This document shows, one piece after another, positions 6,409-12,862 of a DNA stretch of 20,161 nucleotides. Position 1 is the first letter of the stretch, and the number at the start of each line of letters is the position of its first letter. The DNA is from JBAZYZ01 sp964361185 (GTDB lineage Bacteria > Patescibacteriota > Minisyncoccia > Phycocordibacterales > VMEP01), in contig CAYHZS010000007.1 of assembly GCA_964361185.1 (NCBI GenBank), forward strand, positions 1 to 20,161, given 5' to 3'. The notes beneath the pieces are model-generated. The model saw nothing but the letters and a program-made list of their open reading frames with translations. It did no database searches and was not told the DNA's origin. Both the position numbers and the translations under genes were made by a program.

Positions 6409-7125
6409 TTACTTTACCCTGTTAAATTCGACTTCAGCCAAACTCGCTTTGCGTGATTTAACAGGGTGAATCTTCGATTCTAAAACCTTGGTACTTTCTT
6501 CCGGATTTGCGATGAATATGTATCTATGGTTCAAGACGTCTATTATATTCATATTGCGCACGTCATCAACCACCGCATTGCTAAAATTGCCGAATCCACG
6601 CAGTACATTTTCATTTTTCTTCGAAATTGCCAGATAGAATGCGTTTCTTTTCTTTGATGCCACCTCTTTTGCTCCAGGAATTTTTGAAAGTCCCAAAATA
6701 ACCGATTTCGCCTCTTTGGTCTTCGGCTCCGAAAGAGTGATTGAATCAACAAAAAAAAGTTTGCCGTCTTTCAGTTTCTGCGAAAGTACCGCGTACAGCG
6801 CTTTGGTCTTCATTTTCCTGTTAATTTTTTTGCCGTAATCTTTGTCTTTAAGCGGACCGTGAGTAACTCCTCCGCCTTTCCAGATGGGAGAACGAATAGA
6901 ACCGTGGCGGGCGCGACCAGTTCCTTTCTGCTTCCAAGGTTTCTTACCTCCGCCTCTCACTTCCCCTCTTCCTTTAGTATTCGCCGTTCCCGCACGCATA
7001 TTGGATTGCATTCCGATTACAACCTGATGGACAAGGCTATTGCTCGCACGCACACCGAAAACGTTCTCCGGCAGAGTTATCATGCCCATTTTTTTCCCTG
7101 TTTGGTTGTATACTGGTGTCTCCAT
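6409..7125 (-). CDS. rplD: Ribosomal protein uL4, with tail encoded by a palindromic repeat
   Basis: L4 reaches into the exit tunnel and in E. coli also regulates the S10 operon. I chose ATG 7123-7125 (238 residues, METPVYNQTGKKMG...), because upstream residues in a longer reading come from a heptamer-array hairpin. The loop RGGGKKPWKQKGTGRARHGS (57-76) and the NIIDVLNH region are typical. The length exceeds the usual ~205. Residues 220-237 (about HPVKSRKASLAEVEFNRV) are encoded by a 52-nt inverted repeat that also occurs, non-coding, before rpsL. The tail is therefore probably an acquired extension rather than part of the L4 fold. Confidence 0.95.
   Translation of the reverse strand: METPVYNQTGKKMGMITLPENVFGVRASNSLVHQVVIGMQSNMRAGTANTKGRGEVRGGGKKPWKQKGTGRARHGSIRSPIWKGGGVTHGPLKDKDYGKKINRKMKTKALYAVLSQKLKDGKLFFVDSITLSEPKTKEAKSVILGLSKIPGAKEVASKKRNAFYLAISKKNENVLRGFGNFSNAVVDDVRNMNIIDVLNHRYIFIANPEESTKVLESKIHPVKSRKASLAEVEFNRVK
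6416..6467. repeat. 52-nt inverted repeat, copy 1 (inside rplD 3' end)
   Basis: Arms ACCCTGTTAAAT (6416-6427) and ATTTAACAGGGT (6456-6467), perfect 12 bp, loop 28 nt. The copy at 13821-13872 has the same arms except for one matched pair change (T-A to G-C) and a loop of the same length but different sequence. It encodes the L4 tail and ends 11 nt before the rplW ATG. Confidence 0.85.
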
Positions 7126-7160
7126 ATTTTGTTGTATGTTCGTTAAACTACAGAAGTTTC

Positions 7161-7236
7161 TGTAACTTATAACATGTAACTTGTAACTCAAGAATTGAAC
7201 TCACTTGCGTTACATGTTATATGCTACACGTTATAT
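7161..7236. repeat. Facing heptamer arrays, rplC-rplD spacer
   Basis: Left array 7161-7188: four units of TRTAACW type. Right array 7209-7236: four units of GYTAYAY type (GTTACAT, GTTATAT, GCTACAC, GTTATAT). ATAACATGTAAC (7169-7180) and GTTACATGTTAT (7209-7220) pair perfectly over 12 bp. Confidence 0.85.
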
Positions 7237-7239
7237 GAT

Positions 7240-7869
7240 TTACTTGTTTTTGACACTTTCCCTTATTTCAATCAGAGTTCCTCTCTTTCCCGGAATCGCA
7301 CCCTTAAGCAAAAGTAGGTTATTCTCCGTATCAACGTCAAGAACCTTCAGGTTTTTAACTGTAACCCTGTCGGACCCCATACGCCCTCCCATTTTCATGC
7401 CTTTGGGCACACGGTTACGCAATCCTCCACCGATGGAACCTGGCTCGCGTTCGGAGTGCTTTTGGCCGTGAGTTCTCGGTCCTCCATGAAAACCATGGCG
7501 TTTGATAACCCCCTGAAACCCCTTCCCTTTGGAAACTCCCGAAACATCAATGACGTCTCCTTTGGCAAAAATGGAAACATTAACAGTATCTCCTGTTTTT
7601 GATTCACCCAACTCTCCAATCGGAACGATAAACTCTTTCACGTTACGAAAATTCCCCAGCCCCTTGAAATGACCCCTCTCCGCTTTGGTCAGAAGTTTTT
7701 CGCGCTTTGTTCCGGAAGCGTATTGGAGGGCGGTGTATCCATCTTTCTCCTTGCTTTTAACCTGTGTCAGTGTCATGGGACCAGCGGAAACTAGAGTCGC
7801 GGCAAAAGCCCTCCCCTTTTCATCAAAGAAGTGCGTCATGTTCTGTTTTGTTCCTAGAATGAATTTCAT
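7240..7869 (-). CDS. rplC: Ribosomal protein uL3
   Basis: L3 is an early assembly protein that reaches toward the peptidyl transferase centre. The 209 residues fit the family: MKFILGTKQNMTHFFDEKGR at the N-terminus, VSKGKGFQGVIKRHGFHGGP (112-131) and THGQKHSEREPGSIGG (133-148). Gln136 is at the place that PrmB methylates in other bacteria. The start at 7867-7869 has no SD. Spacers on both sides are heptamer-array hairpins. Confidence 0.97.
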   Translation of the reverse strand: MKFILGTKQNMTHFFDEKGRAFAATLVSAGPMTLTQVKSKEKDGYTALQYASGTKREKLLTKAERGHFKGLGNFRNVKEFIVPIGELGESKTGDTVNVSIFAKGDVIDVSGVSKGKGFQGVIKRHGFHGGPRTHGQKHSEREPGSIGGGLRNRVPKGMKMGGRMGSDRVTVKNLKVLDVDTENNLLLLKGAIPGKRGTLIEIRESVKNK

Positions 7870-7877
7870 ATATCTGG

Positions 7878-7946
7878 ACTTACGACCAACAACCTACAAC
7901 TTACGATAAATACTTTTGTATTTCTCGTTCGTCGTTAGTCGTGAGT
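7878..7946. repeat. Facing heptamer arrays, rpsJ-rplC spacer
   Basis: Left array 7878-7905: four units ACTTACG, ACCAACA, ACCTACA and ACTTACG. Right array 7926-7946: three units CGTTCGT, CGTTAGT, CGTGAGT, with AGTAGAT possibly a fourth. The outer parts pair with some G-T; AAATAC and GTATTT form the inner stem around AAAA. The left units are the same words as in the rpsS-rplV spacer. Confidence 0.8.
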
Positions 7947-7956
7947 AGTAGATTAT

Positions 7957-8388
7957 TTATGCCATCTTCACGTCAATGTCCACTCCGGACGGCAGACTTA
8001 AGTTCGTAAGAGCTTCAATCACCTTCGGTGACGGATTCAGGATATCAATAACCCTTTTGTGAATGCGCATTTCAAATTGTTCACGCGCGTTTTTGTAAAT
8101 GAATGACGATCGGTTGACGGTGTACTTCTTGATCTCCGTGGGAAGGGGTATCGGTCCGATAATTTTAGCATCGTACCTAAGAGCAGTGTCTATTATCTGC
8201 TTAACCGAAGCATCGAGAATTTTATTTTCATAAGCCCGCACGCGTATACGGAGTTTTGAAATAGTTTCTTCGGCTTTAACCTTCGGTACTTTCGGCAATT
8301 TAACCGCCTTGGCTGGTTTCGGCACCCTTGGAGTTTTCGGAGCAACCGCTTTTACCGGAGTTTTTTTAGTTTTTGATTGAACAGGCAT
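7957..8388 (-). CDS. rpsJ: Ribosomal protein uS10 with Pro/Ala/Lys-rich N-terminal extension
   Basis: S10 is a head protein of the 30S subunit and, as NusE, takes part in transcription antitermination. I chose ATG 8386-8388 (143 residues); a longer reading from 8460 begins in a spacer hairpin. The core starts near residue 45 (SKLRIRVRAYENKILD) and includes KIIGPIPLPTEIKKYTVNRS and the conserved EMRIHKRVIDI region. Residues 1-42 are a repetitive basic stretch (TPVKAVAPKTPRVPKPAKAV) not present in the usual ~102-residue S10. No SD is seen. Confidence 0.96.
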   Translation of the reverse strand: MPVQSKTKKTPVKAVAPKTPRVPKPAKAVKLPKVPKVKAEETISKLRIRVRAYENKILDASVKQIIDTALRYDAKIIGPIPLPTEIKKYTVNRSSFIYKNAREQFEMRIHKRVIDILNPSPKVIEALTNLSLPSGVDIDVKMA

Positions 8389-8392
8389 ATTT

Positions 8393-8481
8393 CGTAAAAC
8401 GTAAAACATGTAGCGTAAAACTTTTTTAACGCGGGGGTCTGAGGGCCCCTTGTGTTTCAAGTTTTACGTTCTAAGTTCTAC
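8393..8481. repeat. Facing heptamer arrays, tuf-rpsJ spacer
   Basis: Left array 8393-8420: CGTAAAA twice, CATGTAG, CGTAAAA. Right array 8461-8481: GTTTTAC, GTTCTAA, GTTCTAC, running toward the tuf stop. CGTAAAACTT (8414-8423) pairs perfectly with AAGTTTTACG (8459-8468); an inner GGGG/CCCC stem sits in the loop. Confidence 0.8.
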
Positions 8482-8484
8482 GAT

Positions 8485-9678
8485 TTATTTCGTAATCTTC
8501 GTCACTACTCCCGCACCTACAGTCTTACCACCTTCGCGGATGGCAAAACGCTGCTGGTCTTCAAGCGCTACAGGGGCAACGAGTTTTACGTTAAACGTGA
8601 CCGTGTCTCCAGGCATAACCATTTCCACTCCCGGATTAAGGGTCACTTCCCCTGTCACATCAGTTGTGCGGATGTAAAACTGCGGTTTGTAGCCGGTGAA
8701 AAACGGAGTGTGGCGACCTCCTTCTTCCTTCTTCAAAATGTAGACTTCGGAGGTAAATTCACTATGCGGAGTAACGGAACCTGGCTTAGCGATAACCTGA
8801 CCGCGGGTTACATCTTCTTTCTTTGTTCCGCGGAGAAGCACTCCGGCATTGTCGCCCGCCATGCCTTCCTGGAGGGATTTGTTGAACATTTCAATGCCAG
8901 TAACGGTTGTCTTGGTTGTCGGTTTAAGGCCGATTATTTCAACATCCTCGCCTACTTTCACGATTCCGCGTTCGATACGGCCGGTTACGACCGTGCCACG
9001 ACCTTCAATGGAGAACACATCTTCAATGGGCATAAGAAACGGCTTGGCTGTCTCGCGCACCGGAATAGGAATATATTCATCAAGCGCGGCTACCAGTTCC
9101 ATAATTTTAACCGCCCAAGGATCATCAAGCGACTTGGCTTCAAGACCTTTCAGCCCCGAACCGCGGATAATCGGAACATTTTTGCCGTCAAAACCGTTTT
9201 TGTCCAAAAGTTCGCGCAATTCTTCTTCAACCAAATCAATCATTTCTTTGTCGTCAACCTGATCGCACTTGTTTAAGAACACGACCATTTTCGGCACACC
9301 AACCTGGCGGGCCAAAAGTACGTGTTCACGTGTTTGGGGCATGGCGCCGTCTGTTGCCGCCACGACTAAAATGGCTCCGTCCATCTGGGCGGCACCCGTA
9401 ATCATGTTTTTTATATAGTCTGCGTGGCCCGGAGCATCGACGTGAGCGTAGTGCCTCTTGTCGGTCTCATACTCCGAGTGGTGAAGGGCGATAGTAATAC
9501 CGCGAGCTTTTTCTTCGGGAGCATTATCAATATCGTTAACCCCTTCCTCTTTCTTAATCCAGCCCTTCATGAAAAGGACGTGGGTGATAGCGGCAGTGAG
9601 TGTAGTCTTGCCGTGGTCAACGTGACCAATGGTGCCTACATTCAAGTGTGGCTTATCTCTTTTAAATTCTTCTGCCAT
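8485..9678 (-). CDS. tuf: Elongation factor Tu
   Basis: EF-Tu brings aminoacyl-tRNA to the ribosome as a GTPase. The 397 residues carry all G motifs: GHVDHGKT (18-25), the switch I region with EEKARGITI (55-63), DAPGHADY (81-88) and NKCDQ (136-140), then domains 2 and 3, ending VGAGVVTKITK. The gene has its own promoter (9892-9919) and a structured leader of about 200 nt. No SD is seen before the ATG at 9676-9678; a hairpin ends 12 nt upstream. It lies between fusA and rpsJ as in a classical str-S10 order, but an opposite-strand orphan gene separates it from fusA. Confidence 0.99.
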   Translation of the reverse strand: MAEEFKRDKPHLNVGTIGHVDHGKTTLTAAITHVLFMKGWIKKEEGVNDIDNAPEEKARGITIALHHSEYETDKRHYAHVDAPGHADYIKNMITGAAQMDGAILVVAATDGAMPQTREHVLLARQVGVPKMVVFLNKCDQVDDKEMIDLVEEELRELLDKNGFDGKNVPIIRGSGLKGLEAKSLDDPWAVKIMELVAALDEYIPIPVRETAKPFLMPIEDVFSIEGRGTVVTGRIERGIVKVGEDVEIIGLKPTTKTTVTGIEMFNKSLQEGMAGDNAGVLLRGTKKEDVTRGQVIAKPGSVTPHSEFTSEVYILKKEEGGRHTPFFTGYKPQFYIRTTDVTGEVTLNPGVEMVMPGDTVTFNVKLVAPVALEDQQRFAIREGGKTVGAGVVTKITK

Positions 9679-9690
9679 ATGTTATTGGCG

Positions 9691-9737
9691 GTTCGCGTCA
9701 CTCATTCAGGCGCGAAAGCCGAATGATTGGCGCGAAC
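9691..9737 (-). promoter_or_regulatory. Hairpin in the tuf leader next to the start codon
   Basis: GTTCGCG (9691-9697) pairs with CGCGAAC (9731-9737); TCATTC-GGC (9702-9711) pairs with GCC-GAATGA (9718-9726) around loop GCGAAA. The stem foot lies 12 nt upstream of the tuf ATG. A role in translation control is possible but inferred. Confidence 0.55.
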
Positions 9738-9760
9738 ACAACTATTTAATAATTACTAAA

Positions 9761-9835
9761 ACCCGGTAGTGAAATTTGGCGTTGTTCGTAAAACGAACGC
9801 GCCTTTAGGCGCAACGCCAAATTCTACTACGGGGT
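9761..9835. repeat. GTAGT repeat, large copy with three-way fold (tuf leader)
   Basis: Outer arms 9761-9784 and 9812-9835 match at 21 of 24 positions (ACCC-GTAGT... with ...ACTACGGGGT). Inside are two hairpins: TTCG/CGAA (9785-9797) and GCGCC-TTTA-GGCGC (9799-9812). The outer ends are those of the small hairpins at 10424-10457 and 19277-19306. On the minus strand it lies in the predicted tuf leader. Confidence 0.7.
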
Positions 9836-9891
9836 AAAAGGCGCTCTTGATGGCGCAAAAACAAAAACAACGCAAAACGCGTATAGAGGCA

Positions 9892-9919
9892 ATACTAACA
9901 AAGGGGTATTAATTGTCAA
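9892..9919 (-). promoter_or_regulatory. Promoter of tuf
   Basis: Minus strand: TTGACA (9914-9919), 16-nt spacer, TAGTAT (9892-9897). The leader to the tuf ATG would be about 200 nt and contains the GTAGT repeat and the start-proximal hairpin. Confidence 0.8.
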
Positions 9920-9947
9920 ATACAGTCTGCATTTTCAATCTCTGTCC

Positions 9948-9978
9948 TTGATAATTTTATCAAAGTGTGGCATATTAT
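9948..9978 (+). promoter_or_regulatory. Weak promoter with palindromic box before the 10012 gene
   Basis: TTGATA (9948-9953) and TATTAT (9973-9978) are 19 nt apart. The -35 is part of a palindrome, TTGATAA-TT-TTATCAA (9948-9963), which could be an operator; this is inference. The spacing is longer than at the other promoters here. Confidence 0.4.
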
Positions 9979-10011
9979 CAGAAGTTAACCCAAGTTACGG
10001 AGGAGACAGTC

Positions 10012-10260
10012 ATGTGGCAATTGATCAGAAGGCTCCTGTGCTTGCCTGACAAAGACGAGGTCGCGATGCAGAATGGGGAGCAAGAATTGAAGAAAATCAA
10101 TTCAAACCATGTTTGCCCCACGCACGACTGCGAGGCGGACACGGTGCGTTGCGATTACTACGGTAACCCCATTCACAAGGCAGATTACCCAAAACACAGG
10201 ACAACCTGCGTCGGGGAAACAGGCTTCAATCGCCCCCATCACCACGGGCACCAGCATTAG
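10012..10260 (+). CDS. Orphan Cys/His-rich small protein, 82 aa
   Basis: I do not recognise this protein. The start at 10012 is set by GGAGGAG six nt upstream; an upstream in-frame ATG has no SD. A hydrophobic N-terminus (LIRRLLCLP) is followed by an acidic middle and a metal-ligand-rich half: CPTHDC at residues 38-43, further Cys and His residues, and the end HHHGHQH. Five Cys and nine or more His in the protein suggest binding of zinc, nickel or copper (inferred). It is a solo unit with tandem terminators, convergent to fusA and divergent from tuf, in the middle of the str operon. It could be a metal buffer or sensor; the exact role is unknown. Confidence 0.8.
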   Translation: MWQLIRRLLCLPDKDEVAMQNGEQELKKINSNHVCPTHDCEADTVRCDYYGNPIHKADYPKHRTTCVGETGFNRPHHHGHQH

Positions 10261-10278
10261 GCACGCCAACTGTGGTAA

Positions 10279-10309
10279 ACGGCCGAGCCCACAAGCTCGG
10301 CCGTTTTTT
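10279..10309 (+). terminator. Intrinsic terminator of the 10012 gene
   Basis: Perfect 10-bp stem ACGGCCGAGC (10279-10288) with GCTCGGCCGT (10295-10304), loop CCACAA, followed by six T. Confidence 0.95.
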
Positions 10310-10315
10310 CCTTTC

Positions 10316-10346
10316 AAAAAATCCAAGGACAATCCTTGGATTTTTT
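10316..10346. terminator. Bidirectional terminator between the 10012 gene and fusA
   Basis: Stem AAAAAATCCAAGG (10316-10328) with CCTTGGATTTTTT (10334-10346), loop ACAAT. T runs on both strands let it stop plus transcripts from the small gene and minus transcripts from fusA. Confidence 0.9.
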
Positions 10347-10379
10347 ACTACAGGGCAAACATTGTTCGGCAATACTTTT

Positions 10380-10424
10380 CTATTTGCGGGCTTCTATGAT
10401 TGTTTGAGCCACGTTATTAGGCAC
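10380..10424 (-). pseudogene. Second, diverged 3' end of fusA
   Basis: Read on the minus strand, 14 codons give VPNNVAQTIIEARK and then TAG. The intact fusA ends VPANVAQGIIEARK and TAA. Only two residues differ, yet most synonymous positions differ (for example GCC CGC against GCT AGA for Ala-Arg). The piece starts exactly at the edge of the GTAGT hairpin and has no gene body. It looks like the end of a fusA from another lineage, not a recent duplication. Confidence 0.85.
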
Positions 10425-10457
10425 CCCAGTAGTAAAGCGATTACGCTTACTACGGGG
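10424..10457. repeat. GTAGT bulged hairpin, copy after fusA
   Basis: CCCC (10424-10427), bulged A, GTAGTAA, bulged A, GCG, loop ATTA (10440-10443), CGC, TTACTAC, GGGG (10454-10457). The copy at 19277-19306 has the same bulges and loop, with GAG/CTC in place of GCG/CGC, so pairing is conserved. It lies between the true fusA stop and the second fusA end. Confidence 0.85.
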
Positions 10458-10490
10458 CGAGAAGTGGTTTAACAACCCTTAGTGAGATAT

Positions 10491-12656
10491 TTATTTTCTA
10501 GCTTCAATAATACCTTGAGCAACATTAGCGGGGACTATCGCATATTCTTTAAATTCCATCGTGAATGAGGCGCGGCCTTCGGTCATTGAACGAAGCGATG
10601 TGATGTAGCCAAACATTTCGGAAAGCGGAACAACCGCTTTGATTGCTTTATTCATTCCCCTTTCTTCCATTCCTTCTATTTGCCCGCGTTTTGAAGAAAG
10701 GTTTCCTGTTACGTCTCCCATGAATTTGTCTGGGGTCACAACCTCCACGCTCATCATGGGTTCAAGAATAACTGGCTTGGCACGGGCGGCCGCTTCCTGA
10801 AATGCCATAGAAGCCGCAATTTTGAATGCTATTTCCGAAGAGTCCACGTCGTGATAAGAACCATCGTATAGTTCGCATGATACGTCCACTACTTTATACC
10901 CCGCCAAGATTCCGCGGTCGGTCGCTTCCTTCAAGCCCTTTTCCACGGCCGGAATGTATTCCTGGGGAACAACACCTCCTTTAATTGAGTTGATGAATTC
11001 AAATCCTCCAGCCGAACGTCTGGTATTCTTCGGCAAATCTTCCACGTCAACATTTTTATCAATCGGCTTAATGCGAATGCGCACATGCCCGTATTGTCCG
11101 CGTCCGCCGGACTGCTTTATGTGCTTGCCTTCAGCTTCGGCAGTCGTAGTAATCGTTTCTTTGTAAGCTACCTGTGGTTTGCCGACATTCGCTTCCACTC
11201 CGTATTCGCGCTTCATCCGGTCAACGATAATTTCCAAGTGAAGTTCTCCCATTCCCCAGATGACTGTTTCAGCTGTTTCCTGGTCGCTTGTTATGCGGAA
11301 TGTAGGATCTTCCTGAGCCAGACGATTAAGCGCCATGCCCATTTTTTCCTGGTCGGCTTTGGTTTTAGGTTCAATGCGGAGAGACACGACCGGTTCCGGA
11401 ATAATGATGCGTTCAAGCACCAGCTGGCGCGATTCGTCGCACAAAGTGTCCGAAGTAATGGTATCCTTAAGTCCGACAGCCGCGGCAATTTCTCCGGCAA
11501 AAACTTTTTTCACTTCTTCGCGCTCATTGGCATGCATTCGGAGAATTCGACCGATGCGCTCCTTGTTCCCTGTGCGGGTATTGTAAACATAAGAACCGGT
11601 TTCAAGAGTGCCGGCATAGACGCGAAAATAGGTAAGCTGTCCGACAAACGGATCAGCCTGAAGCTTGAAAGCAAGAGCTGCGAAAGGCGCTTCGTCGGTG
11701 GCAATAACATCAATAGTCTCCCCGGTTGATTCCAGTATTCCTTTCATCGGAGGAATATCAACTGGAGAAGGCAGGTAGTCCACGACTGCATCAAGCACGA
11801 GCTGAACGCCCTTATTCTTCAAGGCGGAACCGCAAAGCACCGGAAAAATCTTAAGATCAATTGTCGCCGAGCGGAGAAGAGGTTTCAGTTCTTCCACGCT
11901 GAATTTCTTGCCCTCAAGGTAGGCATGCATTGATTCGTCATTAGTCTCAACGATTTTTTCCACGAGCTCGTGATTATATTTTTCCGCAGCTTCTTTCAGA
12001 TTTTCAGGAATTTCTCCTTCAATAACTTTTTCTCCTTTTTCTCCTTCAAAATGATAAGCCTTCATCTTAAGCAAGTCTATTACGCCTTCATGCTTTTCTT
12101 CTTCTCCGATTGGAATCTGCAGGCGGACAGCTTTCTTGGTCAAGCGGTCGAGAATCGTTTTGAATGAGTGCTCAAAACTTCCGCCGGTGCGGTCAAGTTT
12201 ATTCACGAAACAGACACGTGGCACACGTGATTCATCAGCGTATCTCCAGTTGGTTTCAGACTGCGGTTCCACACCGGCCACGCCGTCAAAAACAACGACT
12301 GCGCCGTCCAAAACGCGGAGTGAGCGCTTCACTTCAATTGTAAAATCAATGTGCCCTGGTGTATCAATAATATTGAAACGGTATTTTTTTTCCTTGTCTC
12401 CAGCTTGCCCTGAGCTTGTCGAATGGGCGTACGTTGGCGTCCAGAAACAAGTCGTGGCGGCGGACGTAATTGTAATCCCGCGCTCCCTCTCCTGCTCCAT
12501 CCAGTCCATGACCGTGTCTCCTTCGTGGACTTCCCCGATTTTATGAGACACTCCCGTGTAGAAAAGAATGCGCTCGGAAGTTGTGGTCTTCCCTGCGTCA
12601 ATGTGGGCGATAACGCCGAAATTTCGTGTTTTTTCTAATGGATAATCGCGGTTCAT
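10491..12656 (-). CDS. fusA: Elongation factor G with REP-encoded insertion in the G domain
   Basis: EF-G drives translocation with GTP. The 721 residues carry AHIDAGKT (17-24), RGITITSAATT (59-69), DTPGH (98-102) and NKLD (152-155), then all later domains, ending NVAQGIIEARK. Between the ITITSAATTCFW segment and IIDTPGH most EF-Gs have only a few residues; here about 20 are present, and residues 77-86 (AHSTSSGQAG) are encoded by a REP-like palindrome. The frame is kept and all G motifs are intact, so the protein should work. The ATG (12654-12656) has no SD and lies 4 nt after stem P3 of a three-hairpin element. Downstream are a GTAGT hairpin and a second fusA end. Confidence 0.98.
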   Translation of the reverse strand: MNRDYPLEKTRNFGVIAHIDAGKTTTSERILFYTGVSHKIGEVHEGDTVMDWMEQERERGITITSAATTCFWTPTYAHSTSSGQAGDKEKKYRFNIIDTPGHIDFTIEVKRSLRVLDGAVVVFDGVAGVEPQSETNWRYADESRVPRVCFVNKLDRTGGSFEHSFKTILDRLTKKAVRLQIPIGEEEKHEGVIDLLKMKAYHFEGEKGEKVIEGEIPENLKEAAEKYNHELVEKIVETNDESMHAYLEGKKFSVEELKPLLRSATIDLKIFPVLCGSALKNKGVQLVLDAVVDYLPSPVDIPPMKGILESTGETIDVIATDEAPFAALAFKLQADPFVGQLTYFRVYAGTLETGSYVYNTRTGNKERIGRILRMHANEREEVKKVFAGEIAAAVGLKDTITSDTLCDESRQLVLERIIIPEPVVSLRIEPKTKADQEKMGMALNRLAQEDPTFRITSDQETAETVIWGMGELHLEIIVDRMKREYGVEANVGKPQVAYKETITTTAEAEGKHIKQSGGRGQYGHVRIRIKPIDKNVDVEDLPKNTRRSAGGFEFINSIKGGVVPQEYIPAVEKGLKEATDRGILAGYKVVDVSCELYDGSYHDVDSSEIAFKIAASMAFQEAAARAKPVILEPMMSVEVVTPDKFMGDVTGNLSSKRGQIEGMEERGMNKAIKAVVPLSEMFGYITSLRSMTEGRASFTMEFKEYAIVPANVAQGIIEARK
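12402..12428. repeat. REP-like palindrome inside fusA
   Basis: GCCC-TGAGCTTGTCGAAT-GGGC carries the core CCCTGAGCTTGTCGAA, whose complement TTCGACAAGCTCAGGG I know as a short palindromic repeat scattered in many bacterial genomes (from memory, no search). Translated, it gives the telltale peptides STSSGQA (minus) and CPELVEW (plus). Confidence 0.75.
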
Positions 12657-12660
12657 GATT

Positions 12661-12850
12661 GATTTTTAGGGAGTGTAACGACTATAAAAATCATCACCCG
12701 CCTAAATTTTTGCTTTTTTAATTTTACTAAAAAATAGCTTACTACCAAAACACTTCCAGAAATGCCGCAGTATGTTACATATTTTGCAAAAACTTTGGCG
12801 GGTAATGTTTTGCTGTTAAGATAAAGATTCACTTCGTGAATCTTTATCTT
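12661..12850 (-). repeat. Three-hairpin spacer element, copy 3 (rpsG-fusA)
   Basis: P1 is a perfect 15-bp hairpin, arms 12818-12832 and 12836-12850 with loop TTC. P2 has arms ACCCGCCTAAATTTTTGC (12696-12713) and a partner at 12786-12803 that matches 16 of 18, around a 72-nt loop. P3 GATTTTTA (12661-12668) pairs with TAAAAATC (12685-12692). Order and placement match copies 1 and 2. GGTAATG (12801-12807) can also pair with CATTACC (12861-12867) in the rpsG end. Confidence 0.75.
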
Positions 12851-12862
12851 TGGGCAAAGCCA

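Noticed and set aside
8389..8460. Longer N-terminus of S10 starting at 8460
   Set aside because: The extra codons lie in a heptamer hairpin and bear no relation to S10; ATG 8386-8388 gives a sensible start. The same argument rejects the longer starts of rpmC, rpsC, rplD and rnhA.
2463..8481. CRISPR array from the repeated spacer words
   Set aside because: Units are 7 nt, degenerate and directly adjacent, without unique 30-40 nt spacers, and there are no cas genes.
8452..9276. Long plus-strand open frame of 274 codons opposite tuf
   Set aside because: It is the antisense shadow of the conserved tuf gene, with no SD, promoter or family pattern.
9761..9835. tRNA-like gene from the three-way fold
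   Set aside because: There is no acceptor/anticodon/T-loop sequence pattern; the outer arms match the GTAGT hairpin family.
10380..10424. Recent tandem duplication of the fusA end
   Set aside because: Most synonymous codons differ while the peptide is conserved, so the two ends are not recent copies of each other.
12395..12440. fusA broken by the palindrome insertion
   Set aside because: The frame is open through the insert and all G motifs and later domains are intact.
12818..12850. The 15-bp perfect hairpin after rpsG as an intrinsic terminator
   Set aside because: No T run follows on the minus strand, and fusA lies directly downstream on the same strand; it fits better as P1 of the three-hairpin element.
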